Source: Avena insularis (lineage: Eukaryota; Streptophyta; Magnoliopsida; Poales; Poaceae). Taken from it: 64,000 nucleotides of DNA. A program made the translations under genes and the position numbers. Within the stretch, counting starts at the first letter, position 1. The number at the start of each line of letters is the position of its first letter. This document shows, piece by piece, positions 32,471 to 44,059 of the stretch. The stretch lies in NCBI GenBank assembly GCA_023614405.1, contig CM042688.1:442918028-442982027 (forward strand), written 5' to 3'. The notes under the pieces were generated by a model. That model was given only the letters and a program-made list of their open reading frames with translations, had not been told where the DNA came from and made no database searches.

Positions 32471-33540
32471 GAACCCGTGCTCGTTGAATTCCACCTTGAG
32501 CACTGGGAAATCTTCACCTGGTGTCCAACAGATATGCTAGGAGTTCCTAGGGAATTTTCCGAGCACTCACTCAACATGAACCCCGAAGCTAGACCAGTGA
32601 AGTAGATGATACGTCGACTGTCAGAGCCAAGGGCAAAAGCTGTGGGTATGGAAGTCAACAAACTCCTCGACGCCAACTTCATACGAGAGATCAAGGAGAG
32701 CACCTGGGTAGCAAACCCTGTACTTGTTCCTAAAAAGGACACGGATATCCTGCGAATGTGCATGGACTTCACTTCTCTAAATAAGCATTGCCCAAAGGAT
32801 CACTTCCCCTTACCACGGATCGACCAAATAATTGATTCCACCGTGGTATGCAAGCGCCTCTGTTTCCTCGACGCCTACTCAGGGTATCACCAGATTCGAA
32901 TGAAGGAATAGGATCAGGAGAAAACAACCCTCATCACACCTTTTGGCATATTCGGCTACACAACAATTCCCTTCGGGCTGAAGAACGTAGGAGCCACCTA
33001 CCAGCGATGTATGCTGGCCTGCCTCAAGAGCCAACTTGGCCAAAATATCAAAGTCTACATCAATGACATCATCATCCAAACCAAGGAGGAGGCCTCATTA
33101 CTCGATGATCTCCACGAGACCTTCGATAACCTCGACCACTACGGATCAAGATAAATCCGGAAAAATGCACCTTCGGTGTTCCATCGGGGCAGCTACTCGG
33201 GTACCTCATCTCTGCGAGGGGAATCAAGGCAAACCCGAAGAAGATAAAGGCCATACTGGCCATGGAGAAGCTGAAGAATGTAAAAGGTGTCCAGCGGCTA
33301 GCCGGGTGAATCGCGGCGCTTAGTCGATTCATTAGTCGAATGGGCGAGATGGCACTGCCGTTTTGCCAACTCCTCCGCAATGCCGAGAAGTTCAAGTGGA
33401 CAAAAGAAGTGCAAGAAGCATTCGAAGACCACAAGTGTCTATTCTCCACCTCGCCAGTACTGGTGACACCCAGAGAAAAGGAGCCCATGTTGCTATACAT
33501 CTCCTCCACCAACTAGGTGGTTAGTACTGTACTGGTAGAG
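32471..33540 (+). pseudogene. pol: Element B reverse transcriptase, catalytic Asp lost
   Basis: Motifs are WEIFTWCPTDMLGVP, NKLLDANFIREIKESTWVAN, MCMDFTSLNKHCPKDHFPLP, FLDAYSGYHQI, FGLKNVGATYQ and YINDIII (33056-33067). The first Asp of the YxDD box reads Asn, from GAT to AAT in a CpG context, which should abolish polymerisation. A TAG follows MKE and a frameshift near 33150 scrambles the thumb region, after which GQLLGYLISARGIKANP-like sequence is visible in another frame. It belongs to a family related to E and F but is older. Confidence 0.85.
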
Positions 33541-34430
33541 GAATGAGCCGAGGAGAACAAAGTCCACGGCGTGCAACGCCCAGTCTACTACCTCAGCGAG
33601 GTGCTCACACCGACGAAGCAGCGGTACCCGAATTATCAGAAGCTAGCATACGACGTCTTCATGACAACCCGACGACTGTGGAACTATTTCCAGGAGCACC
33701 CCATCATTGTGGTGAATTACGCTCCACTAGGGCACATCCTCAACAACCCCGACGCCACCGGACGAGTCGCGCTTTGGGGGATCGAGTTGTCTCCACGAGA
33801 CATCACATACGAGAAGCGAGATGCAATTAAATCACAAGTACTCCCATATTTCCTGGTCCACTAGATGGAAAACTAGCTCCATGACACACCAGATATGTCC
33901 TGCCTATGGACAATGCACTTTGACAGATCAAAACATCGATAAGGAGCTAGCGCCGGCGTCATCCTAAAGTCGCCACATGGAGACAAGATGAGGTATGTTC
34001 TGCGGATGCAGTTCCGTGCCTCCAACAATGAAGCTGAATACGAGGCCCTGATCCATGGGATGCGGATGGTCAAGGCCTGCGGCGCCACGCGACTCATCAT
34101 CTATGGTGACTCCAAGCTCATGGTGGATCAAACCATGAACCAGTGCGATGCCCTGAGCGACAACATGATCACCTACCGCAACCTCTAAGGCACACTCGAA
34201 GGAGATTTCGACGATTATGAGCAGCAACACGTAGGCCACGAAATCAACGAGGAGGCAGATACACTCGCCAACATAGGATCCACCTGCGCTCTGATACCAC
34301 CTGGAGTCTTTATGGAGCAGATCTGTGAGCGCTCCATCAAGCCAAAGGCTCTAGAGCAACTAGCTGGCACATCGAAGGACTCGGGGGCTGCGCCACCCTG
34401 AGGACTCAAAAAAACAGATGACGAAGAGCA
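33541..34430 (+). pseudogene. pol: Element B RNase H and second archaeal-type RNase H
   Basis: The clean frame 33571-33864 has RPVYYLSEVLTPTKQRYPNYQ, TTRRLWNYFQEHPI and GRVALWGIELSPRDITYE, the RT-linked RNase H. The frame 33988-34188 has SNNEAEYEALIHGMRMVKACG and IIYGDSKLMVDQ, the second RNase H with its catalytic Glu and GDS intact. A TAG replaces Gln or a similar residue after TYRNL. Between them stops and a shift occur. Confidence 0.8.
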
Positions 34431-35638
34431 AGAACCTGGAGGACTCGAAGGCCCCATGGAGTTCATGCTCATCGAGCCATCTTGGACGCAGCCGTACATC
34501 ACATACTTGCTCAGTAAAAGGCTGCTAGACGATCCGACAGATGCGCAACAAATAGCACGATGCTCAAAAGCCTTCACCATCATCAACGGTGAGATGTACA
34601 AGCGCACCATCATAGGATTTTTTCAACGATGCATTTCCAATGGCGACGGAAGGGCCGTCCTCCTGAAGATATATGAAGGCATCTGCACCCATCATGCCGG
34701 AAGCCGCGCCCTCATCGCCAAGGCTCTACGAGCCGGTTTCTACTAGCCAATGGCAATGCGCGATGCCAAGGACATCATCCAAAAGTGCAGTGCCTGCTAA
34801 AGGTTTGCGGACAAACCACACGCACCTAGCAGAGAGCTTAGGCCAATACCTGTGGCCTGGCCCTTCGTGCAATGGGGACTCGACATGGTCGGCAAGCTGC
34901 AAAAGTCATCACCAGGAGGTTACACTTGCCTCCTCATCATAGTCGACAAGTTCACCAAGTGGATCGAGGCCATGCTGGTGACAAATCAGACATGTGCCAC
35001 CGCTGTCAAATTCTTCAAATCCATCATCTACAGGTTCAGGGGGCCACACAGCATTATCACCAACAACGGGACGAACTTCACTTCGGTTGAGTTCCAAGAT
35101 TTCTGCAAAAACCTGGGAATTAACATCAGCTATGCTTCAGTAGCACACCCCTAGACCAATGGTCAAGTCGAGAAGGACAACAACCTCATCTGCAACGGCA
35201 TCAAGAAAAGGCTCCTTAGGCCACTCGAACGAGCGGCTGGGTGCTAGCCCGAGGAGCTACCATCAGTACTATGGAGCCTGCGCATAACTCCAAACAGAGC
35301 CACAGGCTACACTCCATTCTTGATGGTACATGGCTCCGAGGTAGTGCTACCTGCAGAAGTACGCTATAAAGCCCCATGGGTCGTGGCATACAGCGAGGCC
35401 GAGTCTACGACCACACTCGAAGACTCCATCGACCTCCTCTACGAAGCACATGAAATCGCGATGGCTACGTCCAAGGTCCTTCATCCAAGGAGTTCTCGTC
35501 CTGCGACTGAAGCAGAAAGGACACCTCAAGATCGAGTCCCCCTGGGAGGGACCCTATGTAATTACCAAAGTAATCACAAGTGGCATCGCATACTCCAACC
35601 CCTGGAACATCGCGCAGCTGCGTTGTTTCTACCCTTAG
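34431..35638 (+). pseudogene. pol: Element B integrase, second catalytic Asp lost
   Basis: Segments are EPSWTQPYITYLLS linker, THHAGSRALIAKALRAGFY-TAG, IIQKCSAC-TAG-RFADKPH (HHCC region), FVQWGLDMVGKL (first Asp), HSIITNNGTNF (second Asp changed to Asn, 35062-35064), AHP-TAG-TNGQVEKDNN (Glu kept) and NRATGYTPFLMVHGSE. The Asp to Asn change is GAC to AAC at a CpG. Several stops sit where Gln or Trp is usual. A shift near 35480 moves the C-terminal part to another frame. Confidence 0.85.
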
Positions 35639-36075
35639 ATGTTTTTTTTGTTTTTTCAGTAAGGCTACTCAGCCAGGCTACTTAGCCAAACATTGTACCT
35701 CCTGATATTCTACAAATAAATAAAGCTAAGTGCTTCCAACCTCGTGTTTCATTTTTATTTACATTGCTATTTTGCACTCGGGTGCTGCGCCACCCTGTTT
35801 ACCTCGTCACACGAAAAACCCGGTACCCTGAGTAGCTGACATACTATTAATCGAACCCTTGAGAAAACCCAACCTAGGTGCAACACATTTGGTAGGTTGG
35901 CAAAGTGCTGAGATAAGTACACGTCAGACTAACAAAAAGGAACTTCATAATACAAGTCACTCGAAAAACACACATGCTAGCAAGCTTTTACATACAATAC
36001 GGGTATGAAAACACCCAGTAAAAAATATACGAACTTTACAACACATATACATCCCTGTGCAGGTCCAAAACTACT
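35639..36075 (+). other. Element B spacer after integrase
   Basis: A T-rich run follows the last pol codon, and ACAAATAAATAAAGC near 35710 resembles a polyadenylation signal. This stretch may also serve as the 3' untranslated region of the antisense gene. No coding sequence is seen. Confidence 0.5.
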
Positions 36076-39000
36076 CTACTGGCGCAAAAGAAGAACGTTG
36101 GTATGCTTGTCAAAGAACTTGACAATATCTTCGTCTAGTTGATCGACAACTCGATAGTGGGGCACCATGTTCCACAACATATCCTCTAGAGGTGGTGGTG
36201 GCCCTGCAGCAATGGCACTCAAGTCCATGTCGGGTCGATGTAGGCGCACAAGGGCCAGCGTAGCCTTGGCACCTGCAACCAACTGCTGGTGCACACACTC
36301 GCGAACCACATCAGCACTTTGGAATTTCCTCATCAGGGCCAGCAGGCTTGAGGGCACCGCATCCAAGGGAAATATCGCCCGGAAGATGTGCTTCAAGCAC
36401 GACTGCGCTTTCTTCAAATACTGCTGCACCTGAGACACACGATCTTGCAGCGTCACCAACGTGACTACACGATCCCGATCAACCTAGAAGTACCTGCTAG
36501 CTTCCAATTGCTCCTAGGTCAGGCAGTTCAGTCGAATACTCACACGGTCCTTCTCTTCCTCTAGGAGACGAAGACTCACAACTGCAAAGGACAATCAAGT
36601 AGCAAAATAGTGAGTCGCCATCATAAGTGGTGCGACAAAAGGAATCCACGAAAACTAACATTACAGCTCCTCATTAAGCTAAGCCACCTCGCGAAGCAGA
36701 TAAGTTTCTCGCTCCAAATCTTTTTCCACCTTCGACTTCCAGACGTCGGCAATACCATGGACGACCGGTGCCTCTCGCTCTAAATGCTTAACGCGATCGA
36801 GCAGTCGAGACAACAATGATAGCTCCTCCACCTTCGAACGTGGCTACGCCACAGGTTCACCAGGGGAGGATGGACCAGGAGCGTCAGCAGAGGGCGCATC
36901 AGGTGAATCATTCGAAGATCCCTAACCAGGCAACATAATAGAAGAATAAGAGCCATCACTCGAAAGGAGAAAAAGTATAGAAGAACCAGCCATCAAACTT
37001 AACAAGTTTTGATAGGCGACACTCCCCACAAACATAATTCAGAATAAGGTCTGTAAGTATCAGCATGATTACAAAAGGACACAACACGACTACGCCTACA
37101 GCTACGCTTTGGCACTCGGGGGCTGCATCGACTCCGTGGCTGCCTTCGACGTCGTGGCCTTCTCAGCTACAGCCCCTGACGCCATGGCTTTCGCCGTCTT
37201 CGACCTTCTCCGCCCCTCCGAGTACCTCGTGGGTGTCTCTATGAGCCGAGGCCCATATTTGTGGCAACGAGTGGCAAAGGGGGCAAAAACCACCTACTGG
37301 CCATCCGCAGCAACCGGCATTGTCGTGGAGACCTTGCTCGGTTCCAAGTTGACACCATGGGTCAGTGCCATTACAAGCCCCATGGTAGCGCCTACCCCTT
37401 TCTGTGCATTCTTGTATTCCGTGAAGACACCACTGGCGAAGGACTCAGCGAGGCCATCAAGATCTTAAATAAGCTTGGCCTTGGGAAACATCTCCTCTCG
37501 AAGACGTGCAAGGGTAGCCTTGTCCTTCTTGAGTGAGTCCTGAACACCGATGTTGTGGTCTCTGATTGCGGCCACGATGTTGGCTAACACATCATCGTGA
37601 GCAAGCGCTTGGGGGTCAAAACTCACCCCAATAGCATCTGCACAAATTCCAAGATTAAAGTCATGAAATGCCAAACAAAGGAGGAAAAGGAAACTCACCC
37701 CAATAGCATCTGCGAACACCTTCTCCTACTCAGCCGCGGCAGCCACGAGGTCATCTTCGCGCCTCTTCAACTTCTTCTCAGAGCGCTCGAGGGTTGCGAG
37801 TGCCTCATCCTTTTTCTTCTCTGAATGTTAAGGCCGTTCTCGAGGGTAGTAATGCGGCGGAGGAGATCGTTGTTCTCAGCTGCAAGAATGATACAGAAAA
37901 GTCAAGAAACAACCAAATTTCTACAGTAAACATAAAAATGTATAGAGGCCCACCTTCGAGTTGGCGAGTGCGGTTATCTAGCCAGGTATGCTACCGGCCC
38001 AAATTTGCAATCTGTTCGCCGAGGCGAATAGACTCTTTCAAAACAGGTTGTAGAAGACAGTGCAAAATCAGCTCCAAAAACAACTTCGAATGGCAAGAAT
38101 AAAGATACTTACATGATCATCCAGGGACTCTGAAGTTTCCTTCTGGGTGGACGCCCGGGCAACCATCTGATGACCCCCCACGTGCGTAAAGCTCGATGAA
38201 TTGGTGCCGGAGTTGGCCGCTACCTGGGGAGAGCACATATGCTCCTCCACGTCCTTGCCTTTGGAGTCTACGACTCCGGTCTCTTTCAGGAAGCAACAAT
38301 CATCGGAGGATGATGATGCAGTTTTGCTGCAGCAAAATGTACAACTAACTTCAGGAAAAAAGATCCTCAAGACATGGAATTACAATGGCAGCAATGAAAA
38401 CTTTACCCGTCGAAGTTATCAAGGTCAAAAGAGTCCTCCGCCTCATCCTTCTGTTCCTTCAGATTCTTCCATATAGGGATCGGGACGTCTACCTTAGTCG
38501 AGGGTCCCTTCGGTGTCTCCGGCAAAGAGGCATCCGAGTCCTTGCTGCAGGAGCGCTTGCGAGTGTCGTCCCCGCTACACTCGGGGGCTCCTCGGTCCTC
38601 AACGACAGGGATAGTGATGACAGATTCATCCTCCTCCTCTGCCTTGAGAGGAATTATCCCTTTCGGTTGGGGAGGGAGGACAATTGCCACTCTCCATTCC
38701 TGTAACAAACATACACAACATCATCGTAAGAAGCCTTGTAGACAATCGGAGAACCAAGGAAAAAGCAATAATAAAACTACCTTAGGTGGAGGGTGGCTTG
38801 CGTAGAACGGGAGCATGACTGAGTCACCTAGGAGCTTCTCCTTGGTGGTCCACTTGGTTATCCCATGGAACCTCTTGTCCACCTCAACCGAAGAAATATT
38901 CTCCTGGGAGACACAGATGATGTCACCAACGCCAGTCTAGTAGTACATTGGGTGTGCCCTAGCTTGCAGCGGCTGCACCCACCAACGCATCCAAGTGCGG

Positions 39001-39801
39001 ATGAGGTCAGGGCTATTAATCTCCTTTCCTTGATCGAGTTGGAGGTTGTAGACGTGCTTGTACAGGACTTCGACTTCACCGGCCTTGTCGGGCATCACCA
39101 CATTTTTCCAAGACCTCATCTTCTTCAATTCTGCCTTCGGGTTGAAAGGGGCAAGCCCATAGTGCTCGCCCTCAACCTTCTGATCGTGGATGTAAAACCA
39201 CTTCTCCCTCCACCCTTGGATAGACTCGGAGCTCTTGAGGGAGAATTATTGGACAGATGTGTCCACATGGATACCGCAACCTCCAATGTTGTAGACCACA
39301 TACCCAGAACCCGACTACCATTTCAGCTTGAAGAGCTTTTTGAAGAGGCCAAAGTGCGGCTCGATTCCGAGCCAGCACTCGCAAAGCGTGATATAACACG
39401 CAATGTGAAGAATGGAATTTGGGGTCAGCTGGTGCAACTGGATCCCATAAAAATAGAGTAACCCTCGCACAAACTTGTGGAGGGGGAGAGAAAGGCCTCA
39501 AAGGATAAAGGCTAGAAACATCACCCGAAATCCAGCAGGGGGATCAGGGATTACCTCCAAGCTAGGAACCTTCTAGTCTTTTGCATCAGTATGAAGAAGA
39601 CCATCCTGGCGGTGCTTCTCGAGCTCATGTTGCTTGATGGCGGTGCGCCACCATGAGCCGTTGGTAATGCGCATCCCCGCACCCTTCTTCTTTCCGGCCG
39701 CAGTTGTAGTACCGGAACCGGCGGCGGAATTGCCCTTCTTCATGGTCGCAATAGCGATGATGGTAGATCCAGATGTAGCCGTACCTTTCTTCATCCCCAT
39801 C
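36076..39801 (-). pseudogene. Antisense spliced gene of element B ('putative gypsy type transposon' domain)
   Basis: On the minus strand exon 1 (about 39801-38781) starts MGMKKGTATSG and carries HSSHCVLYHALRV/ILHIACYITLCECWLGIEPHFGLF, the same N-terminal domain as in E, then EKWFYIHDQKVEGEHYGLAPFNP. Splice signals at 38780 (GTAGTT) and 38700, and 38406 (GTAAAG) and 38327 (TGCTGCAG), give introns of 81 and 80 nt. Exon 2 (38699-38407) is acidic. Further exons toward 36076 are less clear. The last frame (36459-36076) has VAGAKATLALVRLHRPDMDL and MVPHY, matching the last exon of the copy in F1. Stops and shifts show it is decayed. Confidence 0.7.
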
Positions 39802-40780
39802 TTTCACTGACAGTGGGAGTGAAGGAAGTAACTAGGGAAGGTCTTGAGCGCGTCCAGTGCAGCAGCATGGGCAGGAGCAGCAGAGAAGCAACGAGCAATG
39901 AGGAAAGTGCATAGGGAGGAAGACGATGAACTGTGGGGAATTTATCGTACAAGAGCCCCTACTTAACCTAAAAGGCAGATGCAATCCAATGACCAGGAGT
40001 GCACCAGCCAGATGCGTGGTGCAAATCAAGGCAGACGCGTGGCAAAGGAAACGTTGAACCGTTGTTGCACTTCCCCACTATGCGCGAAAATCAAGGAGAC
40101 ACAGTTAAAACGACGATTACACATGCTTGGTCAAATCTTAGTCAGAGATGGGGCCCCACTTTTGTCACGACCCGTCAATACCGCTTGGGCAGGCAAATGA
40201 GATCATCTAATCATCAGCACTGACGTCATCTGCTTCAGTAGAGAATTCACTTGACTACTTCAGTCCTTGCTTGACTCTGCGAGTCGACCAAGCACTCGGG
40301 GCTACTCCTAACAGGAGCGCTGGCCGTGCATCCGAAGTTTTTTATAGGCATAGAACTGCCCTCATCAAAGCATTACTCCTCTTTGAATCAACAATTCATT
40401 ATTTTACTAAAGAGTAACTCCCATAGGGATCGCTAAAAACATTTTCGGCTGAAACAAGAAACGATAGCAGTCAAAAGCATATTCAAAGTCCCCGCCCAAG
40501 TCTACGACACGAATAGGCACTTGGGGGCTACTCCCATAGGGAGCGCTGGTCGCACACCCTATGAAATTTTTTAATCGTCAAAGCATGTGTTGATTACATC
40601 CACACTCGAAATGGCGACTCCGTCTCACATTCTCCCTACAAAGAGACTACATCTCCTAGGTTACCCAAATCACCTCCGCGTTGACCAAAACTTTGGATGC
40701 CATGTTTACAACGCGAAGGTAAGACCTGAGAAAGGCCTGGCAACGCATCTGTTGTGCTCTACTAGATATGAGCCATGCCT
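39802..40780 (+). other. Element B region between antisense gene and 3' LTR
   Basis: No coding sequence. It includes the upstream side of the antisense gene and, from 40293, polypurine-like motifs with hairpins. The join to the 3' LTR is not sharp. Confidence 0.5.
40293..40560 (+). repeat. Repeated polypurine-like motif with hairpin (three copies), element B
   Basis: Copies near 40293 (ACTCGGGGCTACTCCTAACA), 40415 (degenerate) and 40518 (CACTTGGGGGCTACTCCCAT) each run into a short inverted repeat, CTCCT-AAC-AGGAG at 40305 and CTCCC-ATA-GGGAG at 40531, followed by CGCTGG. Confidence 0.75.
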
Positions 40781-41225
40781 ACATGCACGATGAAATAAGC
40801 GTTCACGGACACGTCGACTTCCCACACCTAAACTCTATAATTCGAACTCTGTAAGACCTCCGCGGCCTGAGCCGAATTACGCCAGCATTATTCCGAATTC
40901 GAGTCCGAGGACTTGAATTTGAGTAGATAGCGATGTTTTGCCCTAAGGCAGTTAACTGATTCTCGCATATAAAGGCCAGGAGGGGGCAGCAAGGAGGACC
41001 AACGCATACACACCGCTAGATTGCATTTGCACACCATTGTAATCTTCGACTCCCTCGTAATCAAGAGCAGACAAGCAGGAGTAGGTTCCTCTATGAGGCC
41101 TGACCCTGGGTAAACCTCGTGTCACCTGCGTGCTTGTTTGCTAGCCGATTGATGCCTCCAGCGCTCCCCAATTCCTTGAACCTAAGTCCATCAACGATGG
41201 GCATTGATGAGTTAACCCCTCGTTA
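40781..41225 (+). repeat. Element B 3' LTR (left limit approximate)
   Basis: From CATATAAAGGCC (40966) to GTTAACCCCTCGTTA (41225) it matches the 5' LTR closely. The 5' third does not align well to 11031-11235, so the start is estimated from the 5' LTR length. The terminal CA reads TA. Confidence 0.65.
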
Positions 41226-41230
41226 GGTAG
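41226..41230. repeat. Target-site duplication GGTAG, right of element B
   Basis: Partner of 11026-11030. Confidence 0.85.
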
Positions 41231-41399
41231 CCTCAGAGGTAGATGGAGGTGGGGCTGTAGATGGAGAGAGTTGAGTAATCATTTGATGCATCTATTCCAT
41301 TTTGGCCTCTATGGATTTCAGCAAGGTTGTTTCCAACATCTTGAGATCATCCATAGTTACCTTGTCCACAACCTTACTACCATCTCACTTAGTGCCCAT
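41226..41399 (-). pseudogene. gag: Left Copia gag, first codons
   Basis: The minus strand starts ATGGGCACTAAG at 41399, then has TGA at codon 5, and reads VDKVTMDDLKMLETTLLKSI later. The right Copia copy starts ATGTGTACTAAG at 63973 at the same distance from its LTR. The fragment ends at the GGTAG duplication of B. Confidence 0.7.
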
Positions 41400-41432
41400 A
41401 ATCTCTTAGGCGGTAAAAGCCCGAATAAAAGA

Positions 41433-42565
41433 GCACCTAGAGGGGGGTGAATATGTTCTACTTCAGTTCTTTTTAAATTTTAGGCTTGATACAAATGTAA
41501 ATTCTCTAGATATGCAATTAGGAGAATTTCCCTATATGCCAACCTAACTACTAAGCGTGTAAAAAGGAGTGAGGAAATCATAGTGGAGCACGCGGAGACA
41601 CAGGGATTTGTTTGACCGCAGTTCCTTCCTTGTTAAGGGAAGTACATCTGCATTGGACAGGTGGGTGGTTCTAAGACCACCACGCCACAATATTCCTCAC
41701 CCTATTCTCCGATGGATCATGCCACTAAGGGCCTGATCCACCTTTCCACTATTGGTACCCTTCGAGGCGGGAACCGGTGCCTTTACAACGCTAGCGGGGA
41801 ACAAATCCACAACTGAATTGGAGGCTCCCGTGATGACAACAAGCTGCCACAAGAACAAGGATTATAAAATAATCAAAACTAGGATCTAGATATTTGCAAG
41901 AAATACTAGATCAAGAATCCGCCAAGTGAATGGGGGGATCTTTAGCGATTGATTGGTGTTGATGAAGATCGATTCCTCCTCCTTATATTCCCCAAAGATT
42001 GAACCCTTTGGGTGGGTAAGGATGGAGATCTCGCTTGGAACTTGAAGAACATGTCTGAGATTTTTTGAATGAATAAAGAGTTCTGGCAGGAGGGATGATG
42101 GAGAATAAATACGCCCTGCCAATGTTGGCCATTGGAGACTTTGGGGGCCGGATTATCCGGCCCAAGTGGGGGCCAGATTATCTGTCTGGGGAAAACTCCG
42201 CCCCATAAACGGATTTTCCGAGGGGAAATCCGCCCCATACTGCGTGACGCGCCTGGCTAACGTTTGCAAAATTTCTCAAGGGAGGGGGGCGGATTATCTA
42301 GACCCCTGGAGGGGCGGATTATTCAGCCATTCAAAAACTCTAGCCCTGGCCGGACAATATGAGGGATATTCTGCCCCCATACTGCATGACGCGCCTTGCC
42401 TATACTTGAGATTGGGGTGGGTCGGATAACCCCCCCCCCCCCCCCATTTTTAGTTTTGCTACATCTGAATGATTAGTTTATCTGCAACACTTCAAAATAC
42501 ATGACATGGTCCCTGGTATTGTTATCTAACACATAAACCACTTGAGATCATGAAATGTTCTTTCA
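41433..42565 (-). repeat. Left Copia 5' LTR
   Basis: Read on the minus strand it begins TGAAAGAACATTTCATGATC (42565) and ends CACCCCCCTCTAGGTGC (41433). It matches the right copy at 56422-56727 plus 62919-63903. About 37 bases containing the LTR end and tRNA-Met primer site of the right copy are missing here. It carries several CCGGATTATCCGG-like motifs at 42137-42430. Confidence 0.85.
42430..42447 (+). repeat. Poly-C run of 18
   Basis: An uninterrupted run of 18 C (G on the LTR sense strand) follows GTCGGATAA. It replaces part of the repeat array seen in the right LTR copy. The exact length could be a sequencing artefact. Confidence 0.7.
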
Positions 42566-44059
42566 ACCATTGGCCTTGCGAGTCGTAGTTTCTTGCTCAG
42601 GTGCTATTTCATGTCATCGATGTTCCATCGTTGTTGGGAGGTTGGCACATGCTTAATGGGGATGATGATCATGGCTTTCAATATAACTTGTCAATTAAAA
42701 TGCTGGAATTAGATATAATGCAGAGACATCGGTGGATAATAGTCAATATTTGGTTTTTAACCGCCCACTTGTGTCGACCTAGGACCCGAGTTCTTGACAC
42801 CTGTTCCGAGACTGAATGCGCTAACCACATGTGGGGTCTCTGGGTGCCCCTATCGGCTTATTACCTGATTTCGAAGTACGGTACTGGGGCCAACAAACTA
42901 GTTCGGGCTTTATACGTTACCTACTGTACCTATGCCATGTATGCCATGTTTATTACCTGTTGCTCGATGAGCGTTTATTACTATTACGTAGGTGCGGCAC
43001 TCTCTCACGGGAATACTTTGTCTATGTCCTCGGCTCGCGTGACAAGTCCACACAACCTTAGGGTCCATACGAGGAGGATTAGCTATACCTTGTACGAGTA
43101 GCTCTTTCGGGTGGCCCCCATGTACTTGCTTTGGGTCTGGGAAAGAGTCGTGTCTGAAGCCCTGCCAACATACCAATGGGTGTATGTTAATTGATCTAGC
43201 AAAAAGGGTTGAAGTGCATGTGAAAACTTTGGTGCAGCCCTGCAGGGTTAAATCTTTTTGAAAAGCCATCTCCACGGTTATGGACGACTTGGAGCACATT
43301 TTCTTGATCATACACAACTATAACTAAAGAATTTCTGTTATAATATGACTTGGATCTGATATGACTAGTAATTTGGATAACCACCATGGAAAGAATGAAT
43401 AAAACTGCCAATCGTGTGAGTTTCCTTGGCAGGAAATCCTCGTTTGGTTTTGAGGGGGAAATACAAGGATGGGTACGTTTGGTGTTAGTATCAGATTGGT
43501 TCCGAATAGGTCTTCCTTATCCCTCTCTGATAGGCGATAGAAGTATCGAGTCTCTATAGGTTGTGTAGTGCATGCTTCGCTGCCGCTTCAGTTCACCATA
43601 CCTATATAGGTGAGAGCCGCCAAATTATAGACTCGTCGTGTACTGGTCTCTGTACTAATCGCTTCCTTTTTGTTTTGCCCTTTGTCAACACCCCTTTTGT
43701 TTAACAAGTATAAGTTCGACGTCGTTAGAAGGGTTACCCTTCTGGCTTAGCCTGGGCAGGGTTACGGACTGCATTGGTTATTCTTCAGGGCTCTTAGCCC
43801 AATTTGCTTCTTATCCGTACTCAGATGTTGTATCCTTTTCAAGGTGATTTGGATCTTTGTACTGTATATCTGTATCCTCAACTTGATGAGTCGTTGTTGT
43901 ATATGTATGTTCTGTGGGTTCCATCATGGACTATTGTGAAATGATATTACTTTGTTTTCCACCCACACGCAAGTGCCTGGTGGGCATCTTTGAATCGTTT
44001 CTATGCAAGTTTGGCGGGAACCACTAAAACTTGCATACAGCCGATTCGAGGGTGTTATA
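42566..44059 (-). repeat. LTR fragment resembling a chromovirus (Tekay-like) Gypsy LTR
   Basis: On the minus strand it starts TATAACACCCTCGAATCGGC (44059), a usual chromovirus LTR opening, and runs leftward to the Copia LTR start. No LTR pair or internal coding is seen in the window. A 166-codon open frame on the plus strand (42601-43101) lies within it and looks like chance. Confidence 0.5.

Larger units (their letters stand above)
11031..41225 (+). mobile_element. Element B: Tat-lineage Gypsy retrotransposon containing nested D and E
   Basis: B is delimited by the GGTAG duplication and spans 30.2 kb, of which about 17.6 kb is the insertion D. Its own parts are 5' LTR, TGGCGCCGTCTGTGGG primer site, gag (interrupted at 13204 and resuming at 30819), protease, RT, RNase H, a second archaeal-type RNase H, integrase, an antisense gene, 3' repeats and 3' LTR. 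The double RNase H and the antisense gene place it in the Tat branch with RIRE2, Grande and Ogre. Frames are heavily broken and catalytic residues are lost. Confidence 0.85.
7807..42565 (-). mobile_element. Copia element (left copy), minus strand, split by element B
   Basis: Read on the minus strand the order is 5' LTR (42565-41433), gag start (41399-41226), then after the B insertion gag, protease, GAG-pre-integrase and integrase (11030-7807), which is Copia order. The rest of pol and the 3' LTR lie left of A, outside the window. The LTR matches that of the Copia copy starting at 56422. The gag resembles Maximus/SIRE-type elements of grasses. All reading frames are broken. Confidence 0.85.

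Noticed and set aside
42430..42447. Poly-C run as a functional element
   Set aside because: Homopolymer length is unreliable in assemblies and the matching LTR copy lacks it.
42601..43101. 166-codon open frame on the plus strand
   Set aside because: It lies antisense within an LTR-like fragment, has no recognisable domain and no homologue elsewhere in the window; length alone is not enough.
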